Notes: generated from the letters alone by a model not told the origin. A stretch of DNA of 64,000 bases from Endocalyx cinctus (GCA_001600455.1 BCKC01000002.1:3300171-3364170), one strand, 5' to 3'; positions 1 to 11,540 are shown, counted from the first letter of the stretch. Numbers and translations: made by a program.

Positions 1-684
1 ACGAATCCGGCCAGCGCGAACAAGGAAGAACCCGTCCCGCCGACCATCACGAACACGGTGACGCGCTTCATAGCGCTCGACAAATGCCTCCCCGGCCGCC
101 ATTTCCTGCAGCTTTGCGACGTCGGCGAGGCGGCCCAGAAGTCGGAGCCCCTACACCTGCGCTACGACCCGGAATGGCTGGCCATCACGCGCGTGTTCGA
201 CCAATATCTGACCGTAGGCAGCAGCGAGCCCGTGCCGGAGAACCTCGGCGAGGCCGCGTACCGCGGCATGATCGACCGCGAGCGCGCCTGGGTCGAGGAG
301 AACGTCGTGGCGGCCGGAAAACTGGAGATACCGCGAAACTTCGCCGTCACGGCCCCGCCGCACCGGGACGGCGTCGACCCGGAGTCGGTCGACGAGCAGC
401 CGCGCGAGTACACAAACCCGCAGACGAGCGCCTTCTGCGAGCTCGTCGGCGTCAGGAACCTCTGGGACGCGAGCGAGGAGGAGAGGGAGCAGCGCAGGGC
501 GGCTTTCGTCCCGTCGCCGCCGACGTCCTACCCCCGCAACCACAATAGAGGCGGCGGCGGATGGCACGGGGGCGATAGGGGAAGAGGAGGAGGTCGCGGT
601 AACTTCCGCGGCAAAGGCCGCGGAAATCACGGTGGACGAGGGCGAGGCGGTGGTCGAGGTGGCGCTCGTGGAGGTCGGCACTGA
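1..684 (+). CDS. DBR1: Lariat debranching enzyme DBR1, C-terminal part (5' end outside window)
   Basis: The frame is open from base 1 and stops with TGA at 682-684, so only the last 227 residues are present; the metallophosphatase domain lies upstream of the window. What is visible matches the DBR1 C-terminal domain: the block TRFIALDKCLPGRHFLQL followed by YDPEWLAITRVF and a short helical region ending near NLWDASEEE. DBR1 hydrolyses the 2'-5' bond of excised intron lariats in the nucleus. The last 50 or so residues are an RGG/GGR-rich tail, which suggests RNA binding or arginine methylation (inference). GC content is well above that of the flanking spacers, as expected for an exon. No intron is visible in this part. 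Confidence 0.92.
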   Translation, partial: TNPASANKEEPVPPTITNTVTRFIALDKCLPGRHFLQLCDVGEAAQKSEPLHLRYDPEWLAITRVFDQYLTVGSSEPVPENLGEAAYRGMIDRERAWVEENVVAAGKLEIPRNFAVTAPPHRDGVDPESVDEQPREYTNPQTSAFCELVGVRNLWDASEEEREQRRAAFVPSPPTSYPRNHNRGGGGWHGGDRGRGGGRGNFRGKGRGNHGGRGRGGGRGGARGGRH

Positions 685-1521
685 ACCTCGAGAGGTATCA
701 TTACCTTGGCCGTTTAATAATTACACTTCACGCAGGCAAAGCAAAGTCACTCTGTAAAATACTCATCAATGAAACTAAATGGGCATCCTGTCTAGCTTAT
801 GAACAACTCATAGAGTTAGACTAATATGACGCAAAGGGGAAAATACATTCTCTGTATCCCGTAGCATTATTCTTCGTTTACGAGTGCGATGACGGCATTT
901 GTTGCCCATATATATCTGTTGTATTATAATGCTTTAGACTACTACCTGGAGAAAAGCGGTCAAGGATAAAATTATGAATTTTTTTTTTATTCATTGTTAA
1001 TTCTACATTCTTAAGTTCTATGAGTATGTTTCCCTTATTAAAAAGCATGATCTCCATGGAGAAAGCACAAGTCACGCAGAGTGACGGGGAATGAAATATT
1101 TCAATATTCCATCTAATATAGACATTCAGCCCACGGAAGAGTAATGAATCGAATGTATATGCTTAAGATGGGTGGCGTCTGAGAAAGTGAAAAAAAAAGA
1201 AGAGAACAAAACCCTACCGGGATATCTTGAATATTAATGTGAACGCATGAAACTCGAGATGGTTGCATGATATGAAATCATGTCGAATATCTCCTTTCCA
1301 TTGTGTTGTAGAGTACATCCGTCTCTCTAGTAATTGCAGTCATTAAATCATATATCATCAACCCACGCCCCAACGCCAAATCCTTTAATTTCCATTAGTT
1401 CTCGCAACTATGCAACCATCTTAGTATCATAAGGGAAAATGGCCGGTCGTTTATCTTTCGTTCTTGTGGCGTCAACTGCCATCGTATATGGTATCGATAG
1501 GCAGAAGCACGGTTAATACCA
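685..1521. other. Spacer between DBR1 and elongin C 3' ends
   Basis: This AT-rich convergent spacer holds the 3' untranslated regions of DBR1 and elongin C. A/T runs occur near 980 and 1190. I see no supported gene in it. Confidence 0.6.
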
Positions 1522-2233
1522 TCACATCCTGAGATACTCTGCGGCCATTAAGAGTTCAAGGCACAGCTCGACCGGAATCTCCATATCTGCAATATCCTCC
1601 TGATCTCGGTTCCGATACCAGTAATGGAAATATTCCACCACTTTCTCGAGAACTATGCCACTAGACATCAACTACGTTAGGATGGGAGATCAAGAAGAAA
1701 TAAGGAAAGGCAACGTGTAAGAAAAGAAAGATGAATGAAGTGTAGGTATAATGTCTCAGATCAAGTGTAGTTGGGTTGTCATTCAGACCAATACGATATC
1801 GGTCTGTCAGTAAGAACACAGCGAAGTATGTTTGATTCATCTCAGACAGGACAGCCAAGAATGGAGAAAGAGGAAGAGAAAATAAAAGATACGAAGAACT
1901 TACTTCAGCTCACCGAAGACAGCCCTGCCAGTTCTTGCTTCAGAAAATCCACCTGAATGATGGAATAAGAAGGGCCTAGTCAGCACATTTATCCTCGCCT
2001 TGGGTCTTATTTTACACGTGCCGAAGAAAAATGAAGAACAAGAAGAAGAGGAGGAGAAGAAGAAGAAGAAGAAGAAAGAAAGATCGAAAGGTTAAATGTT
2101 TCTTACCGTTGGGGTCAAGCATGCTTTTCAGGACAGGACTGGCGAGGGTAGCTTCTCGTAATACGGTAAACTCAAAGCCATCACTGGAGACCAGAGTAAC
2201 GTATTTATGGGCGTTATTTTCATTTAGACTCAT
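1522..2233 (-). CDS. ELC1: Elongin C (Skp1/BTB-fold ubiquitin ligase adaptor), three exons
   Basis: Spliced model complement(join(1522..1660,1904..1952,2107..2233)), 104 residues. The first exon reads KYVTLVSSDGFEFTVLREAT and ends MLDPN; the middle exon is only 49 bases (GGFSEARTGRAVFGEL); the last contains GIVLEKVVEYFHYWYRNR and ends EYLRM. This is the whole Skp1/elongin-C BTB fold at the family's usual length of about 100-110 residues. Donors are GTAAGA and GTAAGT, acceptors TTCAG and TCTAG, and phases agree across both junctions. Elongin C adapts substrate receptors to cullin E3 ligases. The gene is divergent from RHO4 with an 829-base shared upstream region. It could be missed by automatic calling because each exon alone is short; family assignment is secure. 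Confidence 0.9.
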
Positions 2234-3062
2234 GATTTCTGGTTTCTTTCGGATGATGACGATGTTATTGTATTTTGAAACACTCCTCTCCAGTTAAGCG
2301 AGATGCTTAACTTGAAACTTGTTATTATGTGAGAAAAGGTGTTGTTTATTATTGAGTGTTTTTGTTAAGGACAGAAAAGTTTTTTCTTTCTAGCAAAAGA
2401 AATAGAAAGAGAAGTGTGCTAAGTAAGCTAATTGGAAGCTAAGGACAGTTTAAATGGGACCCGTATTTAAGGGCTAAGATTAGATTAGTGGCCTGGTCGC
2501 GGTCATGCTAGCCTTTGCTAGGTACGTTAATGACCCTGTAAGATTGGAGAATTTAGTTGGACGTTTCTGGTTGGTGGGGAGTTGCACGGAGGCTTGCAGG
2601 GCTTGGTAGACTGGCCTGGCTGGTAGGACAGAAGATCAGGTAATCGATAGCATTATTTTGCCACTTTTTTTTTAATCGTTGCCAGGCCGACTCTATTGAC
2701 TTCAACACAAGATATCAATTTATGTACCTTGTATGTAATGCTCTATCAATCTACATCATCTTATTACCTCGCCATTAATAATTCTACCAAGAAAACAAGT
2801 CAACTCTCCCTCACTTTGATCGCATTTCCCCTTAAACCTCCTCTTCTCAATTTAAACGAGAGAAAAAAAAAAGTCAATTTATTTACAGAGTTGATCTTGA
2901 TCAGTTTTCTAAAAAAGAAAGGCTTCTTAAAAAAAAATAAGAGTCTTTCATTCACCTCTCCGTCTTAATCAACCTTAATTCCTCCCCTCAACAATATATA
3001 AAAAGAAAAGACCCCAACATATATACTCGAGTTCAATATTTACCTAACCCCTCACGAAAGTC
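2234..3062. promoter_or_regulatory. Divergent promoter region, elongin C / RHO4
   Basis: The two start codons face away from each other across 829 bases. The RHO4-proximal half (about 2760-3060) is pyrimidine-rich on the plus strand, with short A runs, as is common in fungal 5' leaders. No gene is supported inside it. The promoter role is inferred from position. Confidence 0.5.
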
Positions 3063-4109
3063 ATGGCGTTCTCGCAATATCGCAATTCGCAATATGGCAA
3101 TAGTATGCCCCAAGAGAAATACGATAATGGTATGCAGCGACGGCCGACATCAGATCGCAGGGGAGAGCGTAATACGCGGTCTAGCGAGGGCACAGTCAGT
3201 ACCGTCATGAGCGCCTCGACAGGTAGAGAATCGTCAGCGACACATGTCACAGAAGCACCCGCGTACTCCAAGAAGATCGTCGTCGTAGGAGACGGTGGAT
3301 GTGGAAAGACATGTTTATTGATAAGTTACAGTCAAGGCTACTTCCCAGAGGTACGAGATCCACCCACATCAACCTTATCACATCACATCGTCGTGTCACA
3401 TCGTCTAATTGCTTATTTTTGTTGTCTTCTAGAAATATGTCCCTACCGTCTTCGAAAACTATATCACCTACCCGACTCACCAACCTAGTGGTAAGACCGT
3501 GGAGCTCGCTCTTTGGGATACCGCCGGGCAAGAGGAATACGACAGGCTGAGGCCGCTCTCGTATCCGGAAACCGATCTCATTTTCGTCTGCTTCGCCATC
3601 GACTGCCCCAACTCATTAGACAACGTTCTCGACAAGGTAAGTTTTCCTATGCTCCGTCCCTTTTCGCATCCAAGTTACGATAAAAAAAAACTAACGCATC
3701 TAAAACAAAATAGTGGTATCCCGAAGTCCTCCACTTTTGTCCCTACACGCCCCTTATCCTCGTCGGACTGAAGTCGGATCTGCGCCACAAGAAGACGTGC
3801 ATCGACATGCTCAAGACGCAAGGCCTCACGCCCGTCACCCCGGACCAAGGGATGGCGGTCGCCAAGAAGATGGGCGCGCAGTACATGGAATGCAGCAGCA
3901 AGGAGATGACGGGCGTCGACGAGATATTCGACCGCGCCATCCAGACCGTCGTCGTCAACGACCGGCGGAACCTCGAGGCCGCCATGGCCGCCGCGCCCAG
4001 CTCTTCCAAGTCGGCAGGCTACGACGGCGGCCGCGAGAGCAGCGCCAGCGGTTCCTTCCCCGGCATCCGCGCTTTTAAGAAGAAAAAGCGGCACTGCAAC
4101 TTCTTGTGA
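3063..4109 (+). CDS. RHO4: Rho-family small GTPase, Rho4 type
   Basis: Spliced model join(3063..3350,3433..3636,3714..4109), 295 residues. A basic, serine-rich N-terminal extension of about 68 residues precedes the GTPase fold, as in fungal Rho4. Visible motifs: P-loop GDGGCGKT (77-84), effector loop YVPTVFENY (98-106), switch [15 protein letters not shown] (from 125), LKSD as the G4 element and CSSKE as G5. The protein ends in a lysine-rich stretch and the CAAX box CNFL; the final leucine predicts geranylgeranylation and membrane attachment. Rho4 acts in septation and cell-wall organisation through formins and Cdc42 modules (family knowledge). Introns are 82 and 77 bases with GTACGA/GTAAGT donors and CTAG/ATAG acceptors. 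Start chosen at the first ATG giving the usual extension length. Confidence 0.93.
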
Positions 4110-5219
4110 GGGACGAGGAAAGTTGATAAGTTTTACTTCCTTTCTAAAAACTCATCGACGAAAGGGGAGAAAAAAAAGAAAAAGAAATAAGAAAACCACG
4201 AACATAAAACACAAATACGAAACAGACCCAAATGAATACGAGGACGAATGAGATACTGCTGCTCTAGACGCTAGAGAGAGACACATAAGCGCAACACCCC
4301 ATAATGAATACCTTTTGCATGACAACCAACTTCACTATTTTTTTTTCTTTACTGTCTTCGCCTTGACACGACCAAGTTACTACTCATTTCCTATTTTCTC
4401 ATGTTTTCCTTTATTATTTTATTGTATCTTTCTTCTTTATGACACCTCAGAGCATGATAAAGGAAGAAAGAAAGGCCCGACGCTGCTTCTTGTTCGAAAC
4501 TTGCGTTACAGTACATGTATGCCTTTCCCCTTTTTTCGTCTTCCCGATATACCAGGTGTTCTCGCGACGGGTCAATGTTCTCCGGTAGTTATGTTTTTTT
4601 TTCTATTATTTTTTTTTTTCTTTACTGCATCTCGGAGTTCAATCTATAATGACAAGGAAAGGAAGGGGGGGGGAAGGCCGGGGACGAAGCGGAAGAAGGA
4701 TACGAGATGTAACGTGACGGATATGGTCCCCCTTACTCTGCAATCGCAGATGAGGGAAGTGAACCGAGAACCGTCGGGATGACTCCGTCCAGTGTATCGA
4801 TGAATTAAGGATGAAGAGGACAGGCAAACATTATTGCTTTACTGGAGATGATCTTTCCTTTTTGTCATTGTAGTTATTGTATGATTCTTTGTGCACACCT
4901 GCAAATTACGGTCCGGGATAGGATATAAATAAAAAAAATTACGAATCATCACCATCACCGTCGTCATGACTATAATCTGTATCATTATAACTGTGAAACA
5001 CTGTTTATGCCACATAAATGAATAGCGTAGTTCTCTCCCCTTATATTTTAACGTAGAATCATCCCATGTACTCGTCACATATGTCACTCTAGATAAAATG
5101 GGGTATCGTCATCTCATGCTCGTAAGTTTATTACCCTATTAGTGCCAAGGGTAAAAACCATGATACTAATTCTCCCGATCTTCAGCCCTTCACATAGGTT
5201 TTCATCCCACTCTTCACGC
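4110..5219. other. Convergent spacer RHO4 / DAD1
   Basis: This 1.1 kb spacer holds the 3' ends of two convergent genes. It contains T-rich tracts near 4590-4625, a run of nine G near 4658 and A/T runs. No gene is supported. Confidence 0.6.
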
Positions 5220-5749
5220 TTAACTTGGTCTCCGCGCTTCCGTGATCGTATTTTCATCCTCGCCTTCCCGGTCATCACGATCCTCATCTTCTTCAGCTCC
5301 TTCCGATTTTCCGTTCCCTCCTTCGTCTTCCTCGCCGGCCTCATCATCCTTGGCCATAACGTTCTCGAATTGCGACCATAATGCCTCCACGGAGGAGAAC
5401 TCGTTACCGACCTAAATTCCCCTCCCCCGAGGCGGATGAGAAAATGAGGATATAAATAGAATAGAAGAGCAGAAAGCGAAAGGGAGAAACTCACGGCTAT
5501 GACGGCCTCGAGAGACCGGTTGAGTTTGTTGATGTTGGCTAGGACGTGCTCAAAGCTCTTTTTTTCCCCCCATGTTTCATTAGTTCCGTGATGAATGAGT
5601 AGATATCCGGTAGTTGATGTTAAAAAAGCAGAACTCACCATAGCAATATCACCGATCAAAGCCTCCCTCTGCTGCTCAAAGTACGTCTTCTCTCGGTACT
5701 GGGAGGCGCGACCGCCCATGGCCGAGGTTGAGCGCGCGTTTGTTGACAT
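5220..5749 (-). CDS. DAD1: DASH complex subunit Dad1
   Basis: Spliced model complement(join(5220..5411,5495..5557,5639..5749)), 121 residues. Exon 1 reads [15 protein letters not shown], exon 2 [21 protein letters not shown] and exon 3 [18 protein letters not shown], which together form the conserved Dad1 core. DASH is the fungal outer-kinetochore ring complex that couples chromosomes to spindle microtubules. The C-terminal 50 residues are acidic and low complexity (GEEDEGG..., [13 protein letters not shown]) and presumably disordered. All splice phases are zero; donors GTGAGT twice. The frame is open upstream of the chosen ATG, but that part is low-complexity leader and does not resemble the family, so the [13 protein letters not shown] start is preferred. 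Confidence 0.92.
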
Positions 5750-6683
5750 TTTGTGCGCTCCTTCCTTTCTTTTCCTGGCTTGTCTCAATACTGCTATCCC
5801 TCCCCAAAAATACGTGCGAGATTCCGATGCTCGTGAACACGTACTATTCACAGTCTTCGCAAGGAGAGCTTCGTGGCTGATGCACACTACTCTTGAATGG
5901 GGGGCAATTAAACAAGCCAAAGCTCGATAGATAACACTGCACGATAGCAGATTAAGTAGTAGTGGGAGAGACGACGAGTAGAAACGTATCCTTCGAATTA
6001 TAGAGAAATTCACAAAAATGTCATTAAGTATTCGTGTTAAGCACGTGAATTACGCCGACGCGGTGGTAGTACAGTATTGTACTGTTAGTGGTGGGGTTAT
6101 GGATGCCCCTCTATCGTCATACTAAAGCGAGTAAACATACACTAATTACTTGACAGGCTGACAGGCTGTTACCGTGCGACGCAGCATCCTACCAGCTACT
6201 TCAAATATTTACTTATATATACCTTCAATATCATGATATTAGTATTATATTCAACTGGCTTTTGAAATCCAAGTGAAAATATTCAGGTTGAAATAGCGAC
6301 ACTACGAATATTTACGTTCACGGGATATGATATATCAGGTTGATTTCATGGGTATTTTATTTCATCCCGTAGCTTTGAGGATTTATCATATCATCTCATT
6401 TCAGTAGCAGACGTAAAACCCCTAGTATACACGTCCCAGCAATCTATATGCGATGCCCATTGTTCATTCCCTCTATGCATCCGAAGAACACAAGAAAAAG
6501 AAAGAAAAAAGAAAAAAGTAAACGTTTTCTTAGAAAATCGTTTAGCCCGTCAATCAAATCCACTCTGTCCCTAAAACGCCAAACGTATGGTATCATTCCT
6601 TTAGGTGCAAAAAACCAAGCCAGCCCTTAGCGAGTTCTGGATGTCTTTTTATGTACCTCACAAAAGCATAGCTCAAGGTGGCT
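5750..6683. other. Spacer upstream of DAD1, downstream of PPG1 phosphatase
   Basis: Both neighbours are on the minus strand, so this holds the DAD1 upstream region and the phosphatase 3' region. A short direct repeat (gacaggct twice) lies near 6154. A CACGTG hexamer lies near 6043. No gene is supported. Confidence 0.55.
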
Positions 6684-8693
6684 TTAAAGAAAATAATCTG
6701 AAGGTCCACGCCGTCCAGCAGGTACGTGTCGCATATCATCCGGTACGGCCGAGAAGATACTGAACTTCGGATCTAGATTCTTGTCGACTGTCATAATGGA
6801 CGCCACGTTACCGCAACGGTAACAGTAGTTAGGAGCGGACCAGACGGTAACGACTGAGTTCTGAGGGAAGTGGTACTATATGACACTACTAGTTAGCATA
6901 CGGACTTGCATAATGTATCGGTGATAGAACAGAAAACTTGCGTACCTTGTAGCCTTCGTTGACAAGCTGGTGAGCACGAGCAATCAGCTTTAAGCCATTG
7001 ACATGATTGAACTCGGTTGCAACTTTATCCCCAAACAGCCAGCCAGCACCTCGAGGGCTAATAGCCCATGTCTCCACTTCATCGGGGTCGCTCCAAACTA
7101 GATCGCAGAATGCTCCTTCGTGAGGAATCTCCTGGGCACGAGCAACGACGCGGATCTGGTCAATGGTACGAATCTCGGGACTCAGACCTCCGTGGACGCA
7201 TAGGATTTCGCCGTCGACGATTGCGGCAAGCACGAGAAAATCGAAGACCTGGCAGCAAGCTTTCCAAACTGATGCGTTTCCGTACTTCTGTTGACACTCT
7301 TCATAGAAGCCATAGACTTGTGTAATCTGTCGCGACTCGTGGTTACCGCGGACTAGAATGATGCGATCGGGATATCTATTTGTCGCGTCGTTAATATTTT
7401 TTTCTTGGCACAAAGAGAGAGAGAGAGAGAGAAAAAATAAAAGGACATCTCTGATGAGTTGATAAAACTTACTTAGCTTTCAAGCACATAAGAAGCGTAA
7501 AAGTTTCAAGACTGAAGTAGCCACGATCAACGAAATCTCCCAGAAAAACGAATCGGGTATCGGCATTCGAGACGGGCTGTGACATGTCCGAAGAGGTAGG
7601 TCGAGACGAAGTTGCAGGCTCGGTAGCTTCCTCGTCTTCATCATCTGCATTTAGAGAATCGTCGCCAGCACCCGAACCGCTTTCGTCCGAAGTTGTCTTC
7701 GACTTCTTGATCTTCTTTTTTAGTTTGGGGTTCGTGATCTCGGTGGGAGGTTCGATGTCGTCCGACGTGATGACAGCAGTCGACGTTGCGGGAGGTTCGG
7801 TCGCGGGCTGACCAGGCATGCCACCACTGACGCGGAAAAGTTCGAGTAAATCATAGAATTGCCCATGTATGTCGCCACAGATCGTGACAGGGGTAACGAC
7901 AGGCTGAATGTTTGACTCTGAAAAGAGAAAAATGTAAGGTAAGCAAAAATTGTTTGATATATATACAAAATAATTTACTAAAAAAAAAAAAAAAGATTTT
8001 TAGCATACCTTCCATGAGAACTTCTTTAACCTTCTCACACAATGCCTTCATGACATGCTCGGGTAGGTAATGGCATTGTTTAGCCTCTTCTAGCCATTCA
8101 TCCAGGCCAGAGTTGGGAGTGAGCTTTGCCGGGCCCGGTTTGGGGACAGTAGGACGAACACCTGAAACCATCGTGTTGTCGATGCCTCTGTGATTGATTA
8201 TTGTATGGTTGAGAGGTGATCCGTTGGTGATTGGGTTATATACGATGTTACAGTTAGAGATGGTACCGTTAGCAGTTGTGTTGGTGACCGACTGATTGTA
8301 GATGACGGTACAGTCAACTACCGTATCATTAGCAACTACAGAATTGTGAGTCGGGTGCCTGACAATGATATCATCAGCGGCACGAGGGGTGAGCTGATGA
8401 TTGGCTCTAGGGGTAACCGTCGCCGCCTTGGGATGAAGGCCAAAGTAAAGGCCTAGTGCTAGTGCAATAATCGAGAGACTGAGGAGGAGCGAGCCGGCGA
8501 TGATCTGCTTGACTTTGCGTTGATGTCGTTGCGTAGCTTGGTTGGGTGATGCTGCAGTTCCGGAGCCAAGGGTAACAGGTTGGGGAATGTGGAAGCCCTC
8601 TAACCGTCGGTTTACGGTATTAGTAACTTGGAGAGGGGCTGGGATTACCCCTAGTTCCACATCGTCCACAATAAGCTGCTGAGAAGAATCCAT
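6684..8693 (-). CDS. PPG1: PPG1-type PP2A-like Ser/Thr phosphatase with N-terminal membrane-anchor extension
   Basis: Spliced model complement(join(6684..6875,6946..7375,7473..7917,8009..8693)), 583 residues. The phosphatase begins near residue 197 ([18 protein letters not shown]). All PPP motifs are present: GDIHG (243-247), GDFVDRG (355-361), RGNHE (386-390), [18 protein letters not shown], and a C-terminal YFL typical of PP2A relatives. An acidic/lysine-rich insert of about 85 residues sits between SGGMPG and FVFLGD, as I recall for filamentous-fungal PPG1. The oddity is the same open first exon continuing 196 residues upstream: basic RHQRKVK, a hydrophobic helix (64-86), then about 110 residues with six N-glycosylation sequons. 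If Met175 is used instead, an ordinary soluble PPG1 results. PPG1 is linked to glycogen metabolism and Far-complex signalling in yeast. Phosphatase call secure; start uncertain. Confidence 0.88.
7414..7432. repeat. (AG)n microsatellite in phosphatase intron 2
   Basis: About nine uninterrupted AG units lie inside the 97-base intron at 7376-7472 of the PPG1-type gene, where length change would not affect the protein. Confidence 0.85.
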
Positions 8694-9927
8694 TTTTTTA
8701 TTTATTTGATTAAGCGATTCTTAGAGTTTGCATTGATAGATGAAGAAATCGGATAAATAGATATTTGCAAGTTGAAACATTTATTAAAACGTGCTTTATA
8801 ATTTTATCGGGGTAAGTACCCATCTATCGAGGTTACTTTATAACTTTCACGGGGCAGGTACCCATTTATCGAGGTATGTACACATTTTTATTTTTTAAAT
8901 ATTCATTTAAACGCACAAAAACACTTTTGCCTAATCACTCTTGCAGTCAAAGTACCTCTACTAATCAGCCTTAATTACTACAAGAAGCAATGTATCATAT
9001 TAACATTGACAGTTCTTTCCCAGTTCATAATGTTATTGCTTTTCATTCTGTTTTATTTTATATATGGCATATGAATAAAGAATTTCCCTCTCTTTAACTC
9101 ACTAAACCCTGCCTAACATAGATATTATATGAAACCTTCAGAAGTACCTAGGTACCTGAGCAATGTTGCTTCAAACAGGATCTATCAAACATACAGGCAG
9201 TCAACAGGAAACACATATATTGGCATTGAAGACATAGCCAAGCATCCGTGGGAGCAAAACAGAATGATGACCAAAGTACTTAAAGTCACAGCAGCAACTG
9301 GTGGGCAAGCATCAGCATGTCATGAGAAAATTTGCGGCTCCGGAGGGTGAGCTCTACGCGTTCCGCCATAATAGACTCTCTAGGGTCTAGGGTAATAAGG
9401 CATAGTAAAAGGCTTTGACGTTGGCTATGTTCTTTTCACTGTCTCCGAAGATAGGACAAAGGCAGATGTGTAACAGTTGGAGAAGAGATTCATCTAAGTC
9501 TAGTCGACCGGTTAGACAGATTATTTGGGGTTTGAATTGGAGCACGCGTAGTAGTGGGGATTTGACTTCAAGAGGATGCACACCAGATTAGTCTGCAGTA
9601 GAAAGTTTAATGGCATATACATATGTACCTGTATCATATTTATTATATATCTGTGTGATCAAATCATTATGACATGTTGCTCAAGATAAAAATGAGCTTA
9701 TTTCGACTCGAATACTACCAAATATACTGAGACGGTAACAAGATGGGCTACATCCGAAGCTAGATGGTCCGTTACTATGATTCATTCTTAACCATACAGC
9801 TACTAAGAGCCTACCCCACATGGATGAGTTCCTACACGGCATTTGACCAGAAACCGATGAGTATATATAAGCGCTGTGGTATGTTCGGGGTTATCCGAAC
9901 TATTCATGACATATAGCATACGCAATA
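8694..9927. other. Divergent spacer PPG1 / sulfotransferase-fold gene
   Basis: This AT-rich spacer holds both upstream regions and the two-unit repeat at 8794-8874. A palindrome-rich GTACCTAGGTACCT patch lies near 9145. Short open frames at 9129-9350 and 9387-9581 show no recognisable family and are not called. Confidence 0.5.
8794..8874. repeat. Two-unit 42-base tandem repeat upstream of the phosphatase
   Basis: Units at 8794-8832 and 8836-8874 align without gaps over 39 bases with six differences; both run from ctttataa through gtaccca to tatcgagg. They lie 101-181 bases upstream of the long-form phosphatase ATG and share the element GTACCCA-N-TATCGAGG. A regulatory role is possible but not shown. 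Confidence 0.8.
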
Positions 9928-10922
9928 ATGGGCGGCGCTCTTTCAATTCCTAAGGACCGCTCGTCGAGAGTCCAAGTCATCTGTGCCGGTTACTCTCGAA
10001 CCGGCACCGTGACGATGCAACTGGCGCTCGAAAGACTACTAAACGGACCGGTGCTCCACGGCGGCACGCAGATATTAGGTAGAGAAGACGGTAGGTAACA
10101 GTCACAAATTACATGCAACTCTAACGGCAGCCCCATCCCCTGATATATATACGTCTTTACCCAGCACTTGAGATGAGTCGAGTATCCTAATATCTTGCCA
10201 GCATACTGCGAGAAATGGCTACGAGCCTACCAAGCTAAAAACAGAGGAGACAAGCAAGTCCTCTTAAAGCTACTGCGGGAGTTGACGGCGGGTTTCGTCG
10301 CCGTTGCGGACATGCCCCCGATAGACTTCATCCCGGAGCTGATGGAGATCTACCCGGACGCTAAGGTGGTGCTGACGACTCGCGACCCGATCAAGTGGCT
10401 CGAGAGCATTGAGATCGTAGCTAGAAACACGAGCCGCCCTTGGCTGCCGTACTTCCTGTGGCCCATTCCGGGTTGGAGGTGGTTTCCCGCCATCCACCAC
10501 GAGTTTGGTCGCAGCGTGCAGAATATTTTAGCGAGCGGGACAAGAGAAGATAACCCGAGACCTGAGACTCGTACGTATACTTAAAATTTCGGCATCTTAT
10601 GTTTTCTTCCTTCCGCTAACAAACGATGGCGCCTAATTAATTTCAAGTTCTCCTCCTGAATTGGAATGATACTGTCAAGAAGATGGTTCCTTCTGAGAAA
10701 TTGCTTGTCATGGACGTGAAGGAGGGATGGGAGCCCCTATGTAGCTCCCTCGGAGTTCTCATACCAGACGAGCCTTTCCCAAAGGCAAACGAAACTGCAT
10801 CTTCATCTGCCTTAGCAGACAACATTACCAGACGCGTAATTCAGATCTGGTCGGCAGGATTAGGAGTAGCAGTTATCATTAGTTTCGGGGCACTGAAAAT
10901 GAAAGAAAGATTTTTGAAATAA
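9928..10922 (+). CDS. Sulfotransferase-fold P-loop protein, membrane-anchored
   Basis: Spliced model join(9928..10090,10202..10570,10648..10922), 268 residues. The N-terminus has the PAPS-type loop CAGYSRTGTVTM (19-30). Later come DAKVVLTTRDPIKWLES, where the TTRDP element matches the 3'-phosphate-binding strand of the family, and DVKEGWEPLCSSLGVLIPDEPFP near the C-terminus. This is the fungal group often labelled 'sulfotransferase family' (Sulfotransfer_4) or misannotated as an epimerase. A hydrophobic segment (IQIWSAGLGVAVIISFGAL) precedes the basic tail KMKERFLK, predicting a C-terminal membrane anchor. Substrate unknown. It is convergent with a P450 618 bases away and has a paralogue at 33.3-34.4 kb on the other strand. 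Splice phases agree. Whether it is catalytically active cannot be judged by eye. Confidence 0.8.
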
Positions 10923-11540
10923 AACAATATCTATTCATCCAGCTGAAAGCTTTCATTTATTTTAATTCTTATTGTTCTTCCTCCTCGCATAAGGCGACTC
11001 TAGCCAAAGACTGCCCCGGTGCCGCGGTGCCCTTATGACATCCCTCTGGAGTGGGCGAGGCCACATGCATGTAAAGTACCTAATGAATGAAAACCCGTCA
11101 ACACTCTCGAGAGGCTGTTGGTCAGCGCTCCTCGGCTCATTAAGGAGTTACGAGCAATTCAATGAAGAAAAACCAGTAACGAGTGGAAAGCAAGGATAAG
11201 ACCAGAACACCAGTTTTGACCCGGCAAGTTCTTGGTACGCTCAGTCGCCCTGACACGAAGGTCCACGTTGATATTGGCTGTGCTCAGCACGCCACGACGG
11301 GGCTGCTACCTCACTCAAGTAGCGGCTTCAAAGGCATCCCGCAAAACGCTGTACTACGATACTAGATTGTGAGATGATTAAAAATACATGCATCAGAACA
11401 GTGCCCAATATGTCTAAGGAACACACTGCAGTTATCTTTCCCCACGCAAGTGTGAATATACATAGAGAAACCCTGGGTCCGACGAGTTCTGATTTCCCTT
11501 GTCCTGAGTGGACAACTTCTACTATCATCGTCACAGCTGA
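10923..11540. other. Convergent spacer, sulfotransferase-fold gene / P450
   Basis: 3' regions of two convergent genes. Short open frames over 11183-11534 have no recognisable content. Nothing else is visible. Confidence 0.55.

Noticed and set aside
151..681. 176-codon minus-strand open frame opposite DBR1
   Set aside because: Composition is the mirror of the RGG-coding strand; DBR1 explains the conserved frame.
5750..6013. N-terminal extension of the DAD1 frame
   Set aside because: Open by chance through the leader; Dad1 proteins begin near the chosen ATG.
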